A stretch of DNA of 64,000 nucleotides from Polaromonas sp. CG_9.7. Lineage in GTDB: Bacteria > Pseudomonadota > Gammaproteobacteria > Burkholderiales > Burkholderiaceae_C. Positions 46,238 through 56,325 of the stretch are shown piece after piece (position 1 is the first letter of the stretch; each line of letters opens with the position of its first letter). The notes under the pieces were generated by a model, which was given only the letters and a program-made list of their open reading frames with translations, was not told the origin of the DNA and did not search any database. Both the position numbers and the translations under genes were made by a program. The DNA lies in the NCBI RefSeq assembly GCF_015752205.1, contig NZ_JADOVG010000003.1, positions 62,001 through 126,000 on the forward strand, read 5' to 3'.

Positions 46238-47503
46238 TCAGGCTTTCTTGGCGGCTTCGCGGTAGACCAGCAAAGGCGGCTTGTTTTCCTCGATTGTCGC
46301 TTCATCAACGACCACCTTGTCGACATTGCTGGTAGTTGGCAAATCAAACATGGTGTCAATCAGGGATTGCTCCAGAATCGAACGCAAGCCGCGTGCACCA
46401 GTTTTACGAGCGAGCGCTTTGCGGGCAATGGCCTTGAGGGCCGACGGTCTGATTTCCAGATCAACACCTTCCATGGCAAGCAGTTTGCTGAACTGCTTGA
46501 CCACGGCATTTTTTGGCTCCGTCAGAATTCGCACCAGCGCGTCTTCGCTGAGTTCGGCCAAGGTGGCAATGACTGGCATACGCCCCACCAGTTCAGGAAT
46601 CAGGCCAAACTTGATCAAGTCTTCGGGTTCGACATCCTTGAATGCTTCAGTCAAACTGCGGGTCTTTTTGCTCTTTACAGCTGCGCCAAACCCGATTCCC
46701 GAGGCTTCCGTGCGTCCTTCAATGACTTTTTCAAGACCAGAAAAAGCACCGCCGCATATAAAGAGGATGTTTGTGGTATCAACCTGCAGAAAATCCTGAT
46801 TTGGATGCTTGCGTCCACCTTGCGGTGGCACCGAAGCCATCGTACCTTCCATCAGTTTGAGCAGCGCCTGTTGCACGCCTTCGCCGGACACATCGCGAGT
46901 GATTGACGGGTTGTCCGATTTGCGCGAGATCTTGTCAATCTCGTCGATATAGACAATCCCCTGCTGGGCGCGGTCAACCTCGTAGTTACAGCTTTGCAGC
47001 AGTTTCTGGATGATGTTTTCCACGTCTTCACCGACATAACCAGCTTCGGTCAGGGTGGTGGCGTCGGCCATCACAAAAGGCACATTCAGGGTCCGGGCCA
47101 GTGTTTGTGCCAGCAGCGTTTTGCCAGAACCTGTTGGCCCGATCAGCAAGATGTTGCTTTTCGTTAGTTCGACGTCATCCTTTTTGGCTGATTCCTTATG
47201 ACGTAGACGCTTGTAATGGTTGTAAACAGCAACGGCCAATGTACGCTTGGCAGGTTCCTGGCCAATCACATATCCGTCCAGTGTCGCCTTGATTTCTGCT
47301 GGTGTTGGCAGATCGCTGCGCGTCTCGGTGACCTCGCCGCCTGCAGGCAGTTCGTCACGAATGATCTCATTACACAGATCAATGCATTCGTCACAGACAA
47401 AAACGGATGGACCAGCAATCAATTTTTTGACTTCATGCTGACTTTTGCCGCAAAAAGAGCAATACAAAGTCTTTTCGCTGGAGGAGCCTTTTTTCTCTGC
47501 CAT
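46238..47503 (-). CDS. clpX: ATP-dependent Clp protease ATPase subunit ClpX
   Basis: A 421-residue AAA+ unfoldase that feeds substrates to ClpP. The N-terminal zinc finger uses Cys15, Cys18, Cys37 and Cys40. The Walker A is [15 protein letters not shown] and the Walker B is [10 protein letters not shown]. The ClpP-contact loop IGF is in [14 protein letters not shown] 47503 is the conventional start. A terminator-like hairpin lies between clpP and clpX. Confidence 0.97.
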   Translation of the reverse strand: MAEKKGSSSEKTLYCSFCGKSQHEVKKLIAGPSVFVCDECIDLCNEIIRDELPAGGEVTETRSDLPTPAEIKATLDGYVIGQEPAKRTLAVAVYNHYKRLRHKESAKKDDVELTKSNILLIGPTGSGKTLLAQTLARTLNVPFVMADATTLTEAGYVGEDVENIIQKLLQSCNYEVDRAQQGIVYIDEIDKISRKSDNPSITRDVSGEGVQQALLKLMEGTMASVPPQGGRKHPNQDFLQVDTTNILFICGGAFSGLEKVIEGRTEASGIGFGAAVKSKKTRSLTEAFKDVEPEDLIKFGLIPELVGRMPVIATLAELSEDALVRILTEPKNAVVKQFSKLLAMEGVDLEIRPSALKAIARKALARKTGARGLRSILEQSLIDTMFDLPTTSNVDKVVVDEATIEENKPPLLVYREAAKKA

Positions 47504-47568
47504 TGTGGGGGACACCTTTAACGTGACGTGGTGAAACTATGCGCTTCGCCAATAATAACCAATAAAAA

Positions 47569-47599
47569 AACGGCGTTTCTGTAACAGAAAAACGCCGTT
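47569..47599 (-). terminator. Intrinsic terminator between clpP and clpX
   Basis: On the minus strand AACGGCGTTT pairs with AAACGCCGTT around CTGTTACAG and is followed by a run of seven T. It may attenuate read-through from clpP into clpX. Confidence 0.75.
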
Positions 47600-47632
47600 G
47601 TTGCAAAGCCGTTCGAAGCTCTACAGGGCCGA

Positions 47633-48283
47633 TCAGGGTCGTTTGGAAATTACCTGATCGACCACGCCATAAGCTTGGGCTTCGTCGGCAAACATGAAAT
47701 AGTCGCGCTCGGTGTCGCGCTCGATTTTTTCAACTGTCTGGCCGGTATTTTTTGCCAATATGCGGTTTAACTGATCGCGTGTCTTCAGAATATCTCGTGC
47801 ATGAATTTCGATGTCCGACGCTTGCCCCTGCGCACCACCCGAAGGCTGGTGAATCATGACGCGCGAGTTGGGCAGCGAAAAGCGCTTGCCTTTGGTACCG
47901 GCTGACAGCAGGAATGCGCCCATGCTGGCCGCCATACCCACGCAAAGCGTCGACACGTCGGGTTTGATGAACTGCATCGTGTCGTAAATTGCCATACCGG
48001 CGGTGACCGAACCGCCAGGCGAGTTGATGTAAAAGGAAATATCCTTGTCAGGATTTTCGCTTTCCAGAAACAGTAACTGCGCGACCACCAGGTTGGCCGT
48101 CTGGTCGTTGACCGGGCCAACCAGAAAAATCACGCGCTCTTTCAGCAGTCGCGAATAAATGTCGTAAGAACGCTCGCCACGGCCGGATTGTTCAATGACC
48201 ATGGGGACCATGCCCAGGCCCTGAATTTCCTGGCTGGCGGATTGGGGGCTGCTATAGCCACCGTAATTGATATTTCTGACCAT
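47633..48283 (-). CDS. clpP: ATP-dependent Clp protease proteolytic subunit ClpP
   Basis: A 216-residue serine peptidase that forms the ClpXP chamber. The catalytic triad is Ser120 in [11 protein letters not shown], His145 in VMIHQPSGG and Asp194 in TERDYFM. The ribosome site GGAG lies 7 nt before ATG 48283. The N-terminus is about 14 residues longer than the shortest relatives, and an internal ATG (MVPMVIEQ) is a possible second start. It follows tig by 93 bp. Confidence 0.96.
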   Translation of the reverse strand: MVRNINYGGYSSPQSASQEIQGLGMVPMVIEQSGRGERSYDIYSRLLKERVIFLVGPVNDQTANLVVAQLLFLESENPDKDISFYINSPGGSVTAGMAIYDTMQFIKPDVSTLCVGMAASMGAFLLSAGTKGKRFSLPNSRVMIHQPSGGAQGQASDIEIHARDILKTRDQLNRILAKNTGQTVEKIERDTERDYFMFADEAQAYGVVDQVISKRP

Positions 48284-48376
48284 TGATTTTTCTCCAGTGA
48301 TATGTGTACTGTACCGAAAATGAGTTGGGGCCTGTACCGCAAAGCACAAGCCCCAGCGTCAGGAGAAGTCAGCCCC

Positions 48377-49687
48377 TCAGTTCTGGCCCATCAGTTCGTC
48401 AAACGAAATTACCTTCTCGCTGACCTTGGCTTTGCCGAGGACAAAGTCTGTAACGTTGTTTTCAATCACCACAGCCTCGACTTCGGCCATGCGGGTGTTG
48501 TCGCTCAGGTACCAGCGAACGACTTCCTGAGGCTTTTCATAGCTGGCGGCGAGTTCTTCGATGTGCGCCTTGAGTTGTTCTGGCTTGGCCTGCAACTCAT
48601 TGGCGCGAACCAATTCCGCCACCACCAGACCCAGTCGAACGCGCTTTTCAGCTTGTGGGCGGAAGATGTCATCGGGAATGGGCGCTTTGTCGGCGTCCTT
48701 GATGCCGCGCTTTTTCAGGTCGGCGCGTGCGCCTTCGACCAGGCGTTCAAGTTCGGCCTGAACGCTGGCGTTGGGGAGGTCGAGTTCGGCATTGGCCACC
48801 AGCGCGTCCATGACCGCATTCTTGTTGCGGGCCAAAAGGCGAAATTTGACTTCGCGCTCAAGGTTCTTCTGGATGTCTGAACGCAGGCCTTCGACCGTGG
48901 CGACGGCAATGCCGAGCGACTTGGCCAGCGCCTCGTTGACTTCAGGCAGGTTCGCAGCTTCGATCTTCTTGACCGTCACCAGGAAATCGGCCTGCTTGCC
49001 GGCGACATCCTTGCCGTGGTAATCGGCTGGAAAATCTAGCGGAAATGTCTTGCTGTCACCGTTTTTCATGCCGCGCACTGCATCTTCAAATTCCTTCAGC
49101 ATCTGGCCGTCGCCAACGATGAACTGGAAATCTTCCGCTTTGCCGCCAGCGAAAGTCTCGCCGTCCATCTTGCCTTCAAAGTCGATGGTCACGCGGTCGC
49201 CGTCCTGGGCGGGCGCATCGGCTGCGCGCTGGGCGAAGGTGCGGCGCTGCTTGCGCAGGATGTCGAGCGTCTTGTCGATGGCGGCGTCGCTGACTTCTGC
49301 GTTGACTTTTTCGACTTCGGCGTTGGCCAGGTCGGCAATCTTGACTTCAGGGTAGACCTCGAAAATCGCATCAAAGGCCAGTTCGCCTTCAGGCGCATCT
49401 TCTTTTTCGCTGATGCGGGGCTGGCCAGCCACGCGCAGTTTTGCTTCGTTGGCAGCGACCGCAAAAGCCTCGCCGACCTTGTCGTTCATGACCTCGTAAT
49501 GCACCGAATAGGCATAGCGCTGGCTGACCACGCTCATCGGCACCTTGCCGGGACGAAAACCATCCATCTTGACGGTACGGGCCAGCTTCTTCAGACGGGT
49601 ATTGACCTCCGACTGGATGGTATTGAGGGGCAGCGTGAGCGTCATTTTGCGCTCGAGCTTTTCAAGATTTTCAACAGTCACGGCCAT
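48377..49687 (-). CDS. tig: Trigger factor
   Basis: The 436-residue ribosome-associated chaperone and peptidyl-prolyl isomerase. The N-terminal ribosome-binding domain has the signature GFRPGKVPMSVVSQRYA near residue 44. The FKBP-like domain is at about 155-245 (DGDRVTIDFEGKMDGETF), followed by the helical C-terminal arms. It leads the conserved tig-clpP-clpX-lon block, with tRNA-Leu just upstream. Confidence 0.96.
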   Translation of the reverse strand: MAVTVENLEKLERKMTLTLPLNTIQSEVNTRLKKLARTVKMDGFRPGKVPMSVVSQRYAYSVHYEVMNDKVGEAFAVAANEAKLRVAGQPRISEKEDAPEGELAFDAIFEVYPEVKIADLANAEVEKVNAEVSDAAIDKTLDILRKQRRTFAQRAADAPAQDGDRVTIDFEGKMDGETFAGGKAEDFQFIVGDGQMLKEFEDAVRGMKNGDSKTFPLDFPADYHGKDVAGKQADFLVTVKKIEAANLPEVNEALAKSLGIAVATVEGLRSDIQKNLEREVKFRLLARNKNAVMDALVANAELDLPNASVQAELERLVEGARADLKKRGIKDADKAPIPDDIFRPQAEKRVRLGLVVAELVRANELQAKPEQLKAHIEELAASYEKPQEVVRWYLSDNTRMAEVEAVVIENNVTDFVLGKAKVSEKVISFDELMGQN

Positions 49688-49798
49688 GATGGTTTCCTAA
49701 AAATCAAAGATATTCAAAACTGGGCTTTTGCCTGTTCGGCTGCTGTCAAGCAGCTTCTGAGGGCCAGCGGCACAACTGCCATGGCAAAGCCTCAGGGA

Positions 49799-49885
49799 TG
49801 GTGCGCGGGGCGGGACTCGAACCCGCACAGTATTGCTACCGTCAGGACCTAAACCTGGTGCGTCTACCAATTTCGCCACCCGCGC
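49799..49885 (-). tRNA. tRNA-Leu (anticodon TAG)
   Basis: An 87-nt class II tRNA with encoded CCA. The acceptor is GCGCGGG with CCCGCGC, the anticodon loop TTTAGGT gives TAG, a long variable arm follows, and the T-loop is GTTCGAGTC. It lies upstream of tig, a common placement. Confidence 0.93.
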
Positions 49886-49901
49886 TCCTGAAAAAAACAG
49901 C

Positions 49902-49932
49902 GGGAATCCGGATTACGCTCCAGATTCCCGCT
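49902..49932 (-). terminator. Intrinsic terminator of the RND efflux operon
   Basis: On the minus strand GCGGGAATC and GATTCCCGC form a perfect 9-bp stem followed by TGTTTTTTTC. It stands 76 bp behind the RND pump stop. Confidence 0.75.
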
Positions 49933-50007
49933 TGAAATCGGTCAACTTTATATTTTAGCCTGTATCCGCGAGCCGCTTTTTTTGACAATACATTGCGCAG
50001 GGCCGAA

Positions 50008-53000
50008 TCAAGCAACAGCTGAGGTGGCGCCCTCTTCCCGCTTGACACGAAACCAGGCCGCGTACATCGCCGGCAAGGCCAGCAAGGTCAGCACTGTGGC
50101 CACGATCAGCCCGCCCATGATGGCAACGGCCATCGGTCCCCAGAACACGCTGCGCGAGAGGGGAATCATCGCCAGCACGGCCGCTGCCGCCGTCAGCACG
50201 ATGGGCCGCAGACGACGCACGGCAGACTCGACAATCGCGTCCCAGGCAGGGATGCCACTGGCCCGGTCCTTCTCAATCTGGTCAATCAGGATGACCGAGT
50301 TGCGCTGGATCATGCCCATGAGCGCAATCACGCCCAGCAAGGCCACGAAGCCAAACGGCCGGCCCAACAATATCAAGGCCCCGGCAACGCCCGCGATGCC
50401 CAGCGGCCCGGTCAGGAACACCAGCATGGCCCGGCTGAAACTGTGCAGTTGCAGCATCAAGAGCGTGAAGGTCAGGAACAGCATGATAGGGATGCCGGCG
50501 GCAATCGACGCCGAACCCTTGCTGCTTTCCTCGACCGCACCGGCCACGGCAATACGGTAGCCCGCCATGCCATTGCTGTGCCATTGGGCTTCCAGCGCCT
50601 TGAGCGCGGGCAGCAGTTGTGCGGTGACGGTCGCGCCTTGCAGGCCTTCGGCGATGTCCCCCTGAACAGTGATGGCGTAGTCACGGTTTTCACGCCACAT
50701 CACGCCCGGCTCCCAGGCAAACACAGGTTTGGCGATCTGCGTCAGCGGAACCGACTGGCCAGAGGCGGTCGGCAGATAGGCGTTGCCGATGTCGGTAATG
50801 GCGTTGCGTTCGTCGAGCGGCTGGCGCAGCACGATGTCAATGAGCTTGTCGCCTTCGCGGAACTGGCCCACCGTCGAGCCACTGAGCAGCGTGCGCGCCC
50901 CTTGCGCAATCGACTGGCTGGTCACGCCCAGCGCGCGCGCTTTCGACTGGTCGACTTCCAGGCGTATCACCTTGACCGACTCGTTCCAGTTGTCATTGAC
51001 GCCGCGCATGCTGGCGTTGCCCCGTATCAGCGCCTTGACCTCGTCGGCGCGCTGGCGCAGTACCAGCGGGTCGCTGCCAACGACGCGAAACTGCACCGGG
51101 TATGGCACCGGCGGCCCATTGGGCAGCAGCTTGACGCGGCCGCGCACCTCGGGGAATTCGGTGGCCAGCAAGGCCGGGAGCTTGATGCGCAGCGATTCGC
51201 GCACCGTCAGGTCTTTGGACAGGACGATCATCTGCGACACATTGGTCTGCGGAAACACCTGGTCCATGGGCAGGTAAAACCGCGGCACGCCCGAGCCCAG
51301 CCAGGTGCTGACGGTGGTGACGCCCTCTTCCTTCATCAGGCGCTGCTCGACGCGCTTGGCAATTGTTGCGTTGGCGGCAAACGAGGTGCCTTCAGGGAAC
51401 CAGATGTCGACGATGATCTCGGGCCGGCTCGAATCCGGAAAGAACTGCTGCTGCACCCGGCCCATGCCGACAATGCCCAGCGCAAAAATCAGCACCGTGG
51501 CGCCAATCGTCAGCCATCGGTGTTCCACGCACCAGTTCACCGTGCGGCGAAAGGTGTTGTAGAACGGGCTGTTGAACATTTCATGCGGGCTGTCATGGCC
51601 GGCTTGAGTTTGGTTCACGTCCTGTATATGCGGCGGCGGCTTGAGCAGCAGCGTGCCCAGGTAGGGGACAAAGTACACCGACACAATCCAGCTCAGCACC
51701 AGTGCAATCACCGTGACGGCAAAAATCGCGTAGGTGTATTCGCCAGTCACGGATTTGGCCAGACCGATTGGCAAAAAGCCGGCGGCGGTGATCAGCGTGC
51801 CGGTCAGCATCGGCATGGCGGTGATCTCGTAGGCAAAGGTGGCAGCGCGCACCTTGTCATAGCCCTCCTCCATCTTGCGCACCATCATCTCGACAGCAAT
51901 GATGGCGTCATCGACCAGCAGCCCGAGCGCGATGATCAGCGAGCCCAGCGAAATCTTGTGCAGGCCGATGTTCAGGTACCACATGGCCAGAAATGTCAGG
52001 CTCAGCACCAGCGGAATGGTGATGCCCACGACCAGCCCCGGCCGGATGTCGATGTAGTAGCGCTTCCACAACGGCAGCTGGCCCGGTCCTTGAAAAGGGC
52101 GCTTGTGCAGGCCCAGGCTGATGAAACTCACCGCCAGCACGATCAGCACGGCTTCGATCAGCACACCGACAAACTCGTTCACGGAACTGGCCACGGCCTT
52201 GGGCTGGTCCTGCATGTGGACCAGCCTGACGCCCGCCGGCAGGCTGCGCTCCAGACCGGCCGAGAGTTTTTCCAGCGACTTGCCCAGCCGGATGATGTCG
52301 CCTCCCTTGGTCATGGCCACGCCCAGCGCAATCACTTCCCGGCCCTGGTGGTGCACCTTGACCACTGGCGGATCGACATAGCCGCGCCGGACGTCGGCAA
52401 TGTCGCCAAGCTGGAACTGCCGGCCCGAGCTGCCGCGAATCGGCATGGCGCGCAATTGCTCAATCGCCTCGAACTGGCCGGCGACGCGCACCTGCACCAC
52501 ATCCAGCGGCGTCTGCAGGCTGCCCGCCGACTCAACCGCGTTTTGCTGGCCGAGTTGCGCCAACACCTGGTTCAGGTCCAGCCCCAGCGTGGCCAGGCGC
52601 TTTTGCGACACCTCGATGAAAACCTTTTCGTCTTGCACGCCAAACAGCTCGACCTTGCTGACATCGGGCACGCGCAGCAGTTGCTGGCGCACGTCGTCGG
52701 CAAAGGTCTTGAGTTCGGCGTAGTTGAAGCCGTCGGACTCCAGCGCGTAGATCACACCATAGACATCGCCAAAGTCGTCGTTGAAAAACGGCCCCTGCAC
52801 GCCGGCCGGCAGCGTGCCTCGCATGTCGCCAATCTTCTTGCGCACCGAATACCAGACATTGGGCACTTCGCTGGCCTTGGACGAGTCCTTGATCTGGAAG
52901 ATGATCTGCGACTCGCCAGGCTTGGAATAGCTGCGGATGCGGTCGGCATAAGGTACCTCCTGCAGCGTGCGTTCGAGCTTGTCGGTGACCTGTTCGGCCA

Positions 53001-53232
53001 CCTGCTGCGCGGTGGCGCCCGGCCAGTAGGAGCGCACCACCATGGCGCGGAAGGTAAAAGGCGGGTCTTCGTCCTGCCCAAGCTGAAAGTAGGCCGAAAA
53101 GCCCAGCACCATCAGCACCAGCAGCAAATAGCGCGTCAGCGCCGGATGCTCCAGCGCCCAGCGCGACAGGTTGAAGCGCTCCGAAGGCTGGGGGCGCACG
53201 TCATTGGCGTGGTCTTGGATCGGTTGCGTCAT
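50008..53232 (-). CDS. RND efflux pump permease
   Basis: A 1074-residue inner membrane transporter of the AcrB/HAE1 superfamily with twelve helices in two halves. It begins with a cytoplasmic ~30 residues and the first helix YLLLVLMVLGFSAYF. Helix 4 has the proton-relay aspartates in LGLLVDDAIIAVEMM. The second half repeats the fold, with QRNSVILIDQIEKDR. It forms a tripartite pump with the adaptor encoded 7 bp upstream; no outer membrane channel gene is here. The substrates are unknown. Confidence 0.92.
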   Translation of the reverse strand: MTQPIQDHANDVRPQPSERFNLSRWALEHPALTRYLLLVLMVLGFSAYFQLGQDEDPPFTFRAMVVRSYWPGATAQQVAEQVTDKLERTLQEVPYADRIRSYSKPGESQIIFQIKDSSKASEVPNVWYSVRKKIGDMRGTLPAGVQGPFFNDDFGDVYGVIYALESDGFNYAELKTFADDVRQQLLRVPDVSKVELFGVQDEKVFIEVSQKRLATLGLDLNQVLAQLGQQNAVESAGSLQTPLDVVQVRVAGQFEAIEQLRAMPIRGSSGRQFQLGDIADVRRGYVDPPVVKVHHQGREVIALGVAMTKGGDIIRLGKSLEKLSAGLERSLPAGVRLVHMQDQPKAVASSVNEFVGVLIEAVLIVLAVSFISLGLHKRPFQGPGQLPLWKRYYIDIRPGLVVGITIPLVLSLTFLAMWYLNIGLHKISLGSLIIALGLLVDDAIIAVEMMVRKMEEGYDKVRAATFAYEITAMPMLTGTLITAAGFLPIGLAKSVTGEYTYAIFAVTVIALVLSWIVSVYFVPYLGTLLLKPPPHIQDVNQTQAGHDSPHEMFNSPFYNTFRRTVNWCVEHRWLTIGATVLIFALGIVGMGRVQQQFFPDSSRPEIIVDIWFPEGTSFAANATIAKRVEQRLMKEEGVTTVSTWLGSGVPRFYLPMDQVFPQTNVSQMIVLSKDLTVRESLRIKLPALLATEFPEVRGRVKLLPNGPPVPYPVQFRVVGSDPLVLRQRADEVKALIRGNASMRGVNDNWNESVKVIRLEVDQSKARALGVTSQSIAQGARTLLSGSTVGQFREGDKLIDIVLRQPLDERNAITDIGNAYLPTASGQSVPLTQIAKPVFAWEPGVMWRENRDYAITVQGDIAEGLQGATVTAQLLPALKALEAQWHSNGMAGYRIAVAGAVEESSKGSASIAAGIPIMLFLTFTLLMLQLHSFSRAMLVFLTGPLGIAGVAGALILLGRPFGFVALLGVIALMGMIQRNSVILIDQIEKDRASGIPAWDAIVESAVRRLRPIVLTAAAAVLAMIPLSRSVFWGPMAVAIMGGLIVATVLTLLALPAMYAAWFRVKREEGATSAVA

Positions 53233-53239
53233 ACCGGCC

Positions 53240-54403
53240 TCACTTCGCGCCGGAAGCAGACGCCGCTGGCGCAGCCAATACCGGCTTTGCTATTGAATCA
53301 GGAGCTGCTTGCACCCGCCCTGCTTGCGCAGAAGGGAGTTTTGATTCATAAATAGTGACTTTCTGACCGGGCGACAGCACATGCACGCCGGCGCTGACCA
53401 CCAGCATGCCCGGCGTCAGGCCAGCGCCGACCACGATCTCATTGCCATCGGCGGTGGCCACTTGGACGACCTGCGACCTGACCGTCATGCTGGACTTGTC
53501 CAGCACCCACACAGCGGTGGCATTGCCCTCCTGGCGCAAGGCGCTGGTGGGCAGCTTGATGACCGGCGTGCCGGTGGCAGCGCCGCTGTCCAGAATGGCA
53601 TAGACCGTCGCGCCCAGCGGCGGTGCCTTGCCCTCGATCGACACCTTGACCGGGTACGTGCGCGTCACCGGGTCGCTGCTGGCGGCCACCTCGCGCACCG
53701 CACCTAGCAGCTCGGTGCCCTGCGCCCAGACGCGAATGCGAACCGGCGCGCCCGTCTTGATGCCGGCCACCCTGTCCTCAGGCACAGAAAACACCACGTC
53801 GCGCACGCCATCGGCGGCAATGCGTACCACGGTGGCGCCAGGGGCGACGACCTGGCCCGGCTCGGCCTCCACTGCCGTCACCACGCCGGACACATCGGCC
53901 GTCAGCACCGCATAGCCGGTCTGGTTGCCCTGCACCGCCGACTGCGACTGAGCCTGCTCCAGTTGCGCCTGCGCGGCCTTCAGGGTCGCCTCACGGCGCT
54001 CCAGTTCGGCGCCGCTGATGAAGTTTTGATCCTTCAGCGCCTGGTAGCGCTTGAAATCGGCGGCGGCCAGGTTGCGGTTGGTGGCGGCAGCGGCTACCTG
54101 CGCGCGAGCTGCCTCGGCGGCCAGGCGGTAATCCTGTGGGTCGAGCTGCGCCAGCACCTGTCCGGCCCTGACCTGCTGGCCGAGTTCAGCCTGCCGCTTG
54201 ACGAGCTTGCCGCCAATCCTGAAACCCAGCCGGGATTCGACCTGGGCACGGACTTCACCGGCATATTCCCGGCTGGGGGCATAGGCGCTGGTGCCGACGG
54301 TGATGACCTTTACGGCGCGAACCGGCTCCTCGGGCGGCGCGGGCCGTGAGCAGGCGACCAGCAGCAAGGCGGCGCCTGCCAGGGAAACAACGGTTTTATT
54401 CAT
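53240..54403 (-). CDS. RND efflux adaptor (membrane fusion) lipoprotein
   Basis: A 387-residue periplasmic adaptor. The lipoprotein signal ends LLLVACS (Cys18). The lipoyl half-motifs GKLVKRQAELGQQVRAGQVL and VVTAVEAEPGQVVAPG flank a coiled-coil hairpin (about 85-155). The last ~35 residues are largely translated from repeat P3 (ESKLPSAQAGRVQAAPDS) and are not part of the fold. It is divergent from hpnC across a gap with two palindromes. Confidence 0.9.
   Translation of the reverse strand: MNKTVVSLAGAALLLVACSRPAPPEEPVRAVKVITVGTSAYAPSREYAGEVRAQVESRLGFRIGGKLVKRQAELGQQVRAGQVLAQLDPQDYRLAAEAARAQVAAAATNRNLAAADFKRYQALKDQNFISGAELERREATLKAAQAQLEQAQSQSAVQGNQTGYAVLTADVSGVVTAVEAEPGQVVAPGATVVRIAADGVRDVVFSVPEDRVAGIKTGAPVRIRVWAQGTELLGAVREVAASSDPVTRTYPVKVSIEGKAPPLGATVYAILDSGAATGTPVIKLPTSALRQEGNATAVWVLDKSSMTVRSQVVQVATADGNEIVVGAGLTPGMLVVSAGVHVLSPGQKVTIYESKLPSAQAGRVQAAPDSIAKPVLAAPAASASGAK
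53287..53355. repeat. Family P palindromic repeat, copy P3, inside the adaptor gene
   Basis: A 69-bp copy in the 3' end of the adaptor gene: TTTGCTATTGAATCAGGAGC, CTTGCACCCGCCCTGCTTGC, GTTTTGATTCATAAATAG. On the coding strand it has the same frame as the gluQ copy and encodes a related peptide. Confidence 0.8.
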
Positions 54404-54425
54404 GATGGGCTGGTGGGAAAAGGGT

Positions 54426-54439
54426 CCGGACGCGTCCGG
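54426..54439. promoter_or_regulatory. Perfect 14-bp palindrome in the adaptor-hpnC gap
   Basis: CCGGACGCGTCCGG is a perfect palindrome 22 bp upstream of the adaptor gene. It is a plausible operator, or a chance product of GC-rich sequence. Confidence 0.35.
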
Positions 54440-54477
54440 GCAGTCTGGTGCAAAGCGGCATCGGTCAAGTGCTACTG

Positions 54478-54491
54478 ACTAATCGGTTAGT
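54478..54491. promoter_or_regulatory. TetR-type operator-like palindrome
   Basis: ACTAATCGGTTAGT has perfect 5-bp arms around TCGG. This symmetry is common for TetR-family repressors of RND pumps. It lies between the divergent adaptor and hpnC starts. No regulator gene is adjacent. Confidence 0.5.
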
Positions 54492-54535
54492 AATCTATGA
54501 GAAATGCAAAATCTTGTCAAGCGACAATCCAGCGC

Positions 54536-55399
54536 ATGAATCCAGGCCCCACTTCTTCTTCTGCGCACCCCGCCAGCCTGCAAGGCGTCAGCCATTACGA
54601 GAATTTTCCGGTGGCCACGGTGCTGTGTCCGCCACATTTGCGCCCAGCCATCGCCGCCATCTACTGGTTTGCCCGCATCGCCGACGACATTGCCGACGAA
54701 GGCGACGCGCTGCCGCAAACCCGGCTGGACGACCTGGCCGCCTACCGCGCCGACCTGATGGCGACCGCCGCCGGCTTGCCGCCTTCGCCCCGCTGGGCAG
54801 AGGTGTTCGGGCAGCTCGGCCCGGTGATCCGGCAGTTCGATTTGCCGGTGCCTCTGCTGGCCGACCTGCTGAGTGCTTTCGAGCAGGACGTGGTCAAGCA
54901 GCGCTATGCGAGTCAGGCCGAACTGCTGGACTACTGCCGCCGCTCGGCCAATCCGGTCGGCCGGCTGCTGCTGCATTTGTACGGCGTGAACGATGCCAAA
55001 TCATTGGCGCAAAGCGACTGCATCTGCAGCGCATTGCAGTTGATCAACTTCTGGCAGGACCTGGGGGAGGATATTGCGCGTGGACGGATTTATTTGCCCG
55101 CCGTCAGCTGGGCCGCGAATGGCGTCGATGAGGCGCAGTTGCTGAGGTTGGAAAGCCACCAAAATACTTTAAATTTAATAGCTGACAACGCACGCCAGGC
55201 GGGCGCCATGATGCGAAAAGGTTCAAAACTGGTGAAAAAGGTCCCCGGACGCGGCGGCTGGGAGCTGCGCCTGGTGGTCCAGGGCGGCCTGAGGATTCTG
55301 GAAAAGATCGAGGCACAGGGCTTTGACACGCTGAGGCGGCGGCCCAAGCTTGGCGCATGGGATGTGGTCGTGATGGGCTGGCGCGCTCTATGGATGTAA
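54536..55399 (+). CDS. hpnC: Hydroxysqualene synthase HpnC
   Basis: A 287-residue trans-prenyltransferase-like enzyme that turns presqualene diphosphate into hydroxysqualene. It has the aspartate-rich helix FARIADDIADEG and the second motif INFWQDLGEDIARGRIYLP. ATG 54536 is preferred over ATG 54497, which would extend into the promoter palindrome area. It is followed by hpnD and hpnE, which together give squalene for hopanoids. A short AT-rich word near 55170 faintly resembles repeat family P. Confidence 0.92.
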   Translation: MNPGPTSSSAHPASLQGVSHYENFPVATVLCPPHLRPAIAAIYWFARIADDIADEGDALPQTRLDDLAAYRADLMATAAGLPPSPRWAEVFGQLGPVIRQFDLPVPLLADLLSAFEQDVVKQRYASQAELLDYCRRSANPVGRLLLHLYGVNDAKSLAQSDCICSALQLINFWQDLGEDIARGRIYLPAVSWAANGVDEAQLLRLESHQNTLNLIADNARQAGAMMRKGSKLVKKVPGRGGWELRLVVQGGLRILEKIEAQGFDTLRRRPKLGAWDVVVMGWRALWM

Positions 55400-55477
55400 G
55401 GATATAGCCCCGATGCTTTTAACCTTGTATCCCCTGCTGCAGCAAATCCGCCGTTTCAGCCTGCGACAATCCCGCGC

Positions 55478-56320
55478 ATGACGCCAGAGAACTATGTCCA
55501 GGAAAAGGCTGCCGCTTCCGGCAGCAGCTTTTATTACGCCTTTTTGTTTTTGCCGACGGAAAAGCGCGCAGCCATCACCGCTTTTTACGCGTTCTGCCGC
55601 GAAATCGACGACGTGGTCGATGAAGTCACCGACCCCGGCGTGGCGCATACCAAGCTGGGCTGGTGGCAGGGCGAGGTGGCCAAGTCGTTTGCCGGCAACC
55701 CGACACATCCGGTGATGAAAGCCTTGATGCCGATGACCGCCACCTACGGCATCGAGGCGCGGCATCTGCAGGCGGTCATCGACGGCTGCATGATGGACCT
55801 GTCGCAAAACCGCTACCTGGATTTTCCGGCGCTGCAGCGCTACTGCCACTTGGTGGCCGGCATCGTCGGCGAAGTGGCGGCGCGCATCTTTGGCCAGACC
55901 GACGACGCCACCACGGCGTATGCGCACAAGCTGGGCCTGGCATTCCAGCTCACCAACATCATCCGCGACGTCGGCGAAGATGCGATGCGCGGTCGCATCT
56001 ACCTCCCGGTCAATGAACTGCAGCAGTTCGATGTGAAGGCGCACGAAGTGTTGAAGCGCGAATATTCGGACCGTTTCAGCGCGCTGATGAAGTTCCAGAC
56101 CGAACGCGCGCTGCGCCTGTACGACGAAGCGCTGGCGCTGCTGCCGGATGCCGACCGCCGTGCGCAAAAACCGGGCCTGATGATGGCCAGCATCTACCGC
56201 ACGCTGCTGCGCGAAATCGCCGCCGACAACTTCCAGGTGCTGCACCAGCGCGTCAGCCTGACGCCGCTGCGCAAGTTCTGGCTGGCTTGGAAAACGCAGG
56301 CTTTCGGCAAAGTAGTTTAG
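55478..56320 (+). CDS. hpnD: Presqualene diphosphate synthase HpnD
   Basis: A 280-residue enzyme that condenses two farnesyl diphosphates to presqualene diphosphate. It has the aspartate-rich motifs FCREIDDVVDEV and TNIIRDVGEDAMRGRIYLP, with SSFYYAFLFLP at the N-terminus, typical of the subfamily. The start lies 78 bp after hpnC. A family R repeat separates it from hpnE. Confidence 0.93.
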   Translation: MTPENYVQEKAAASGSSFYYAFLFLPTEKRAAITAFYAFCREIDDVVDEVTDPGVAHTKLGWWQGEVAKSFAGNPTHPVMKALMPMTATYGIEARHLQAVIDGCMMDLSQNRYLDFPALQRYCHLVAGIVGEVAARIFGQTDDATTAYAHKLGLAFQLTNIIRDVGEDAMRGRIYLPVNELQQFDVKAHEVLKREYSDRFSALMKFQTERALRLYDEALALLPDADRRAQKPGLMMASIYRTLLREIAADNFQVLHQRVSLTPLRKFWLAWKTQAFGKVV

Positions 56321-56325
56321 TTATA

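Noticed and set aside
50443..53355. 970-codon plus-strand frame opposite the RND permease
   Set aside because: Antisense shadow of the transporter, His/Arg/Gln-rich without domain features.
55165..55205. Family P repeat copy inside hpnC
   Set aside because: Only a short AT-rich word and AATAGCT match, and the encoded peptide fits the conserved HpnC sequence.
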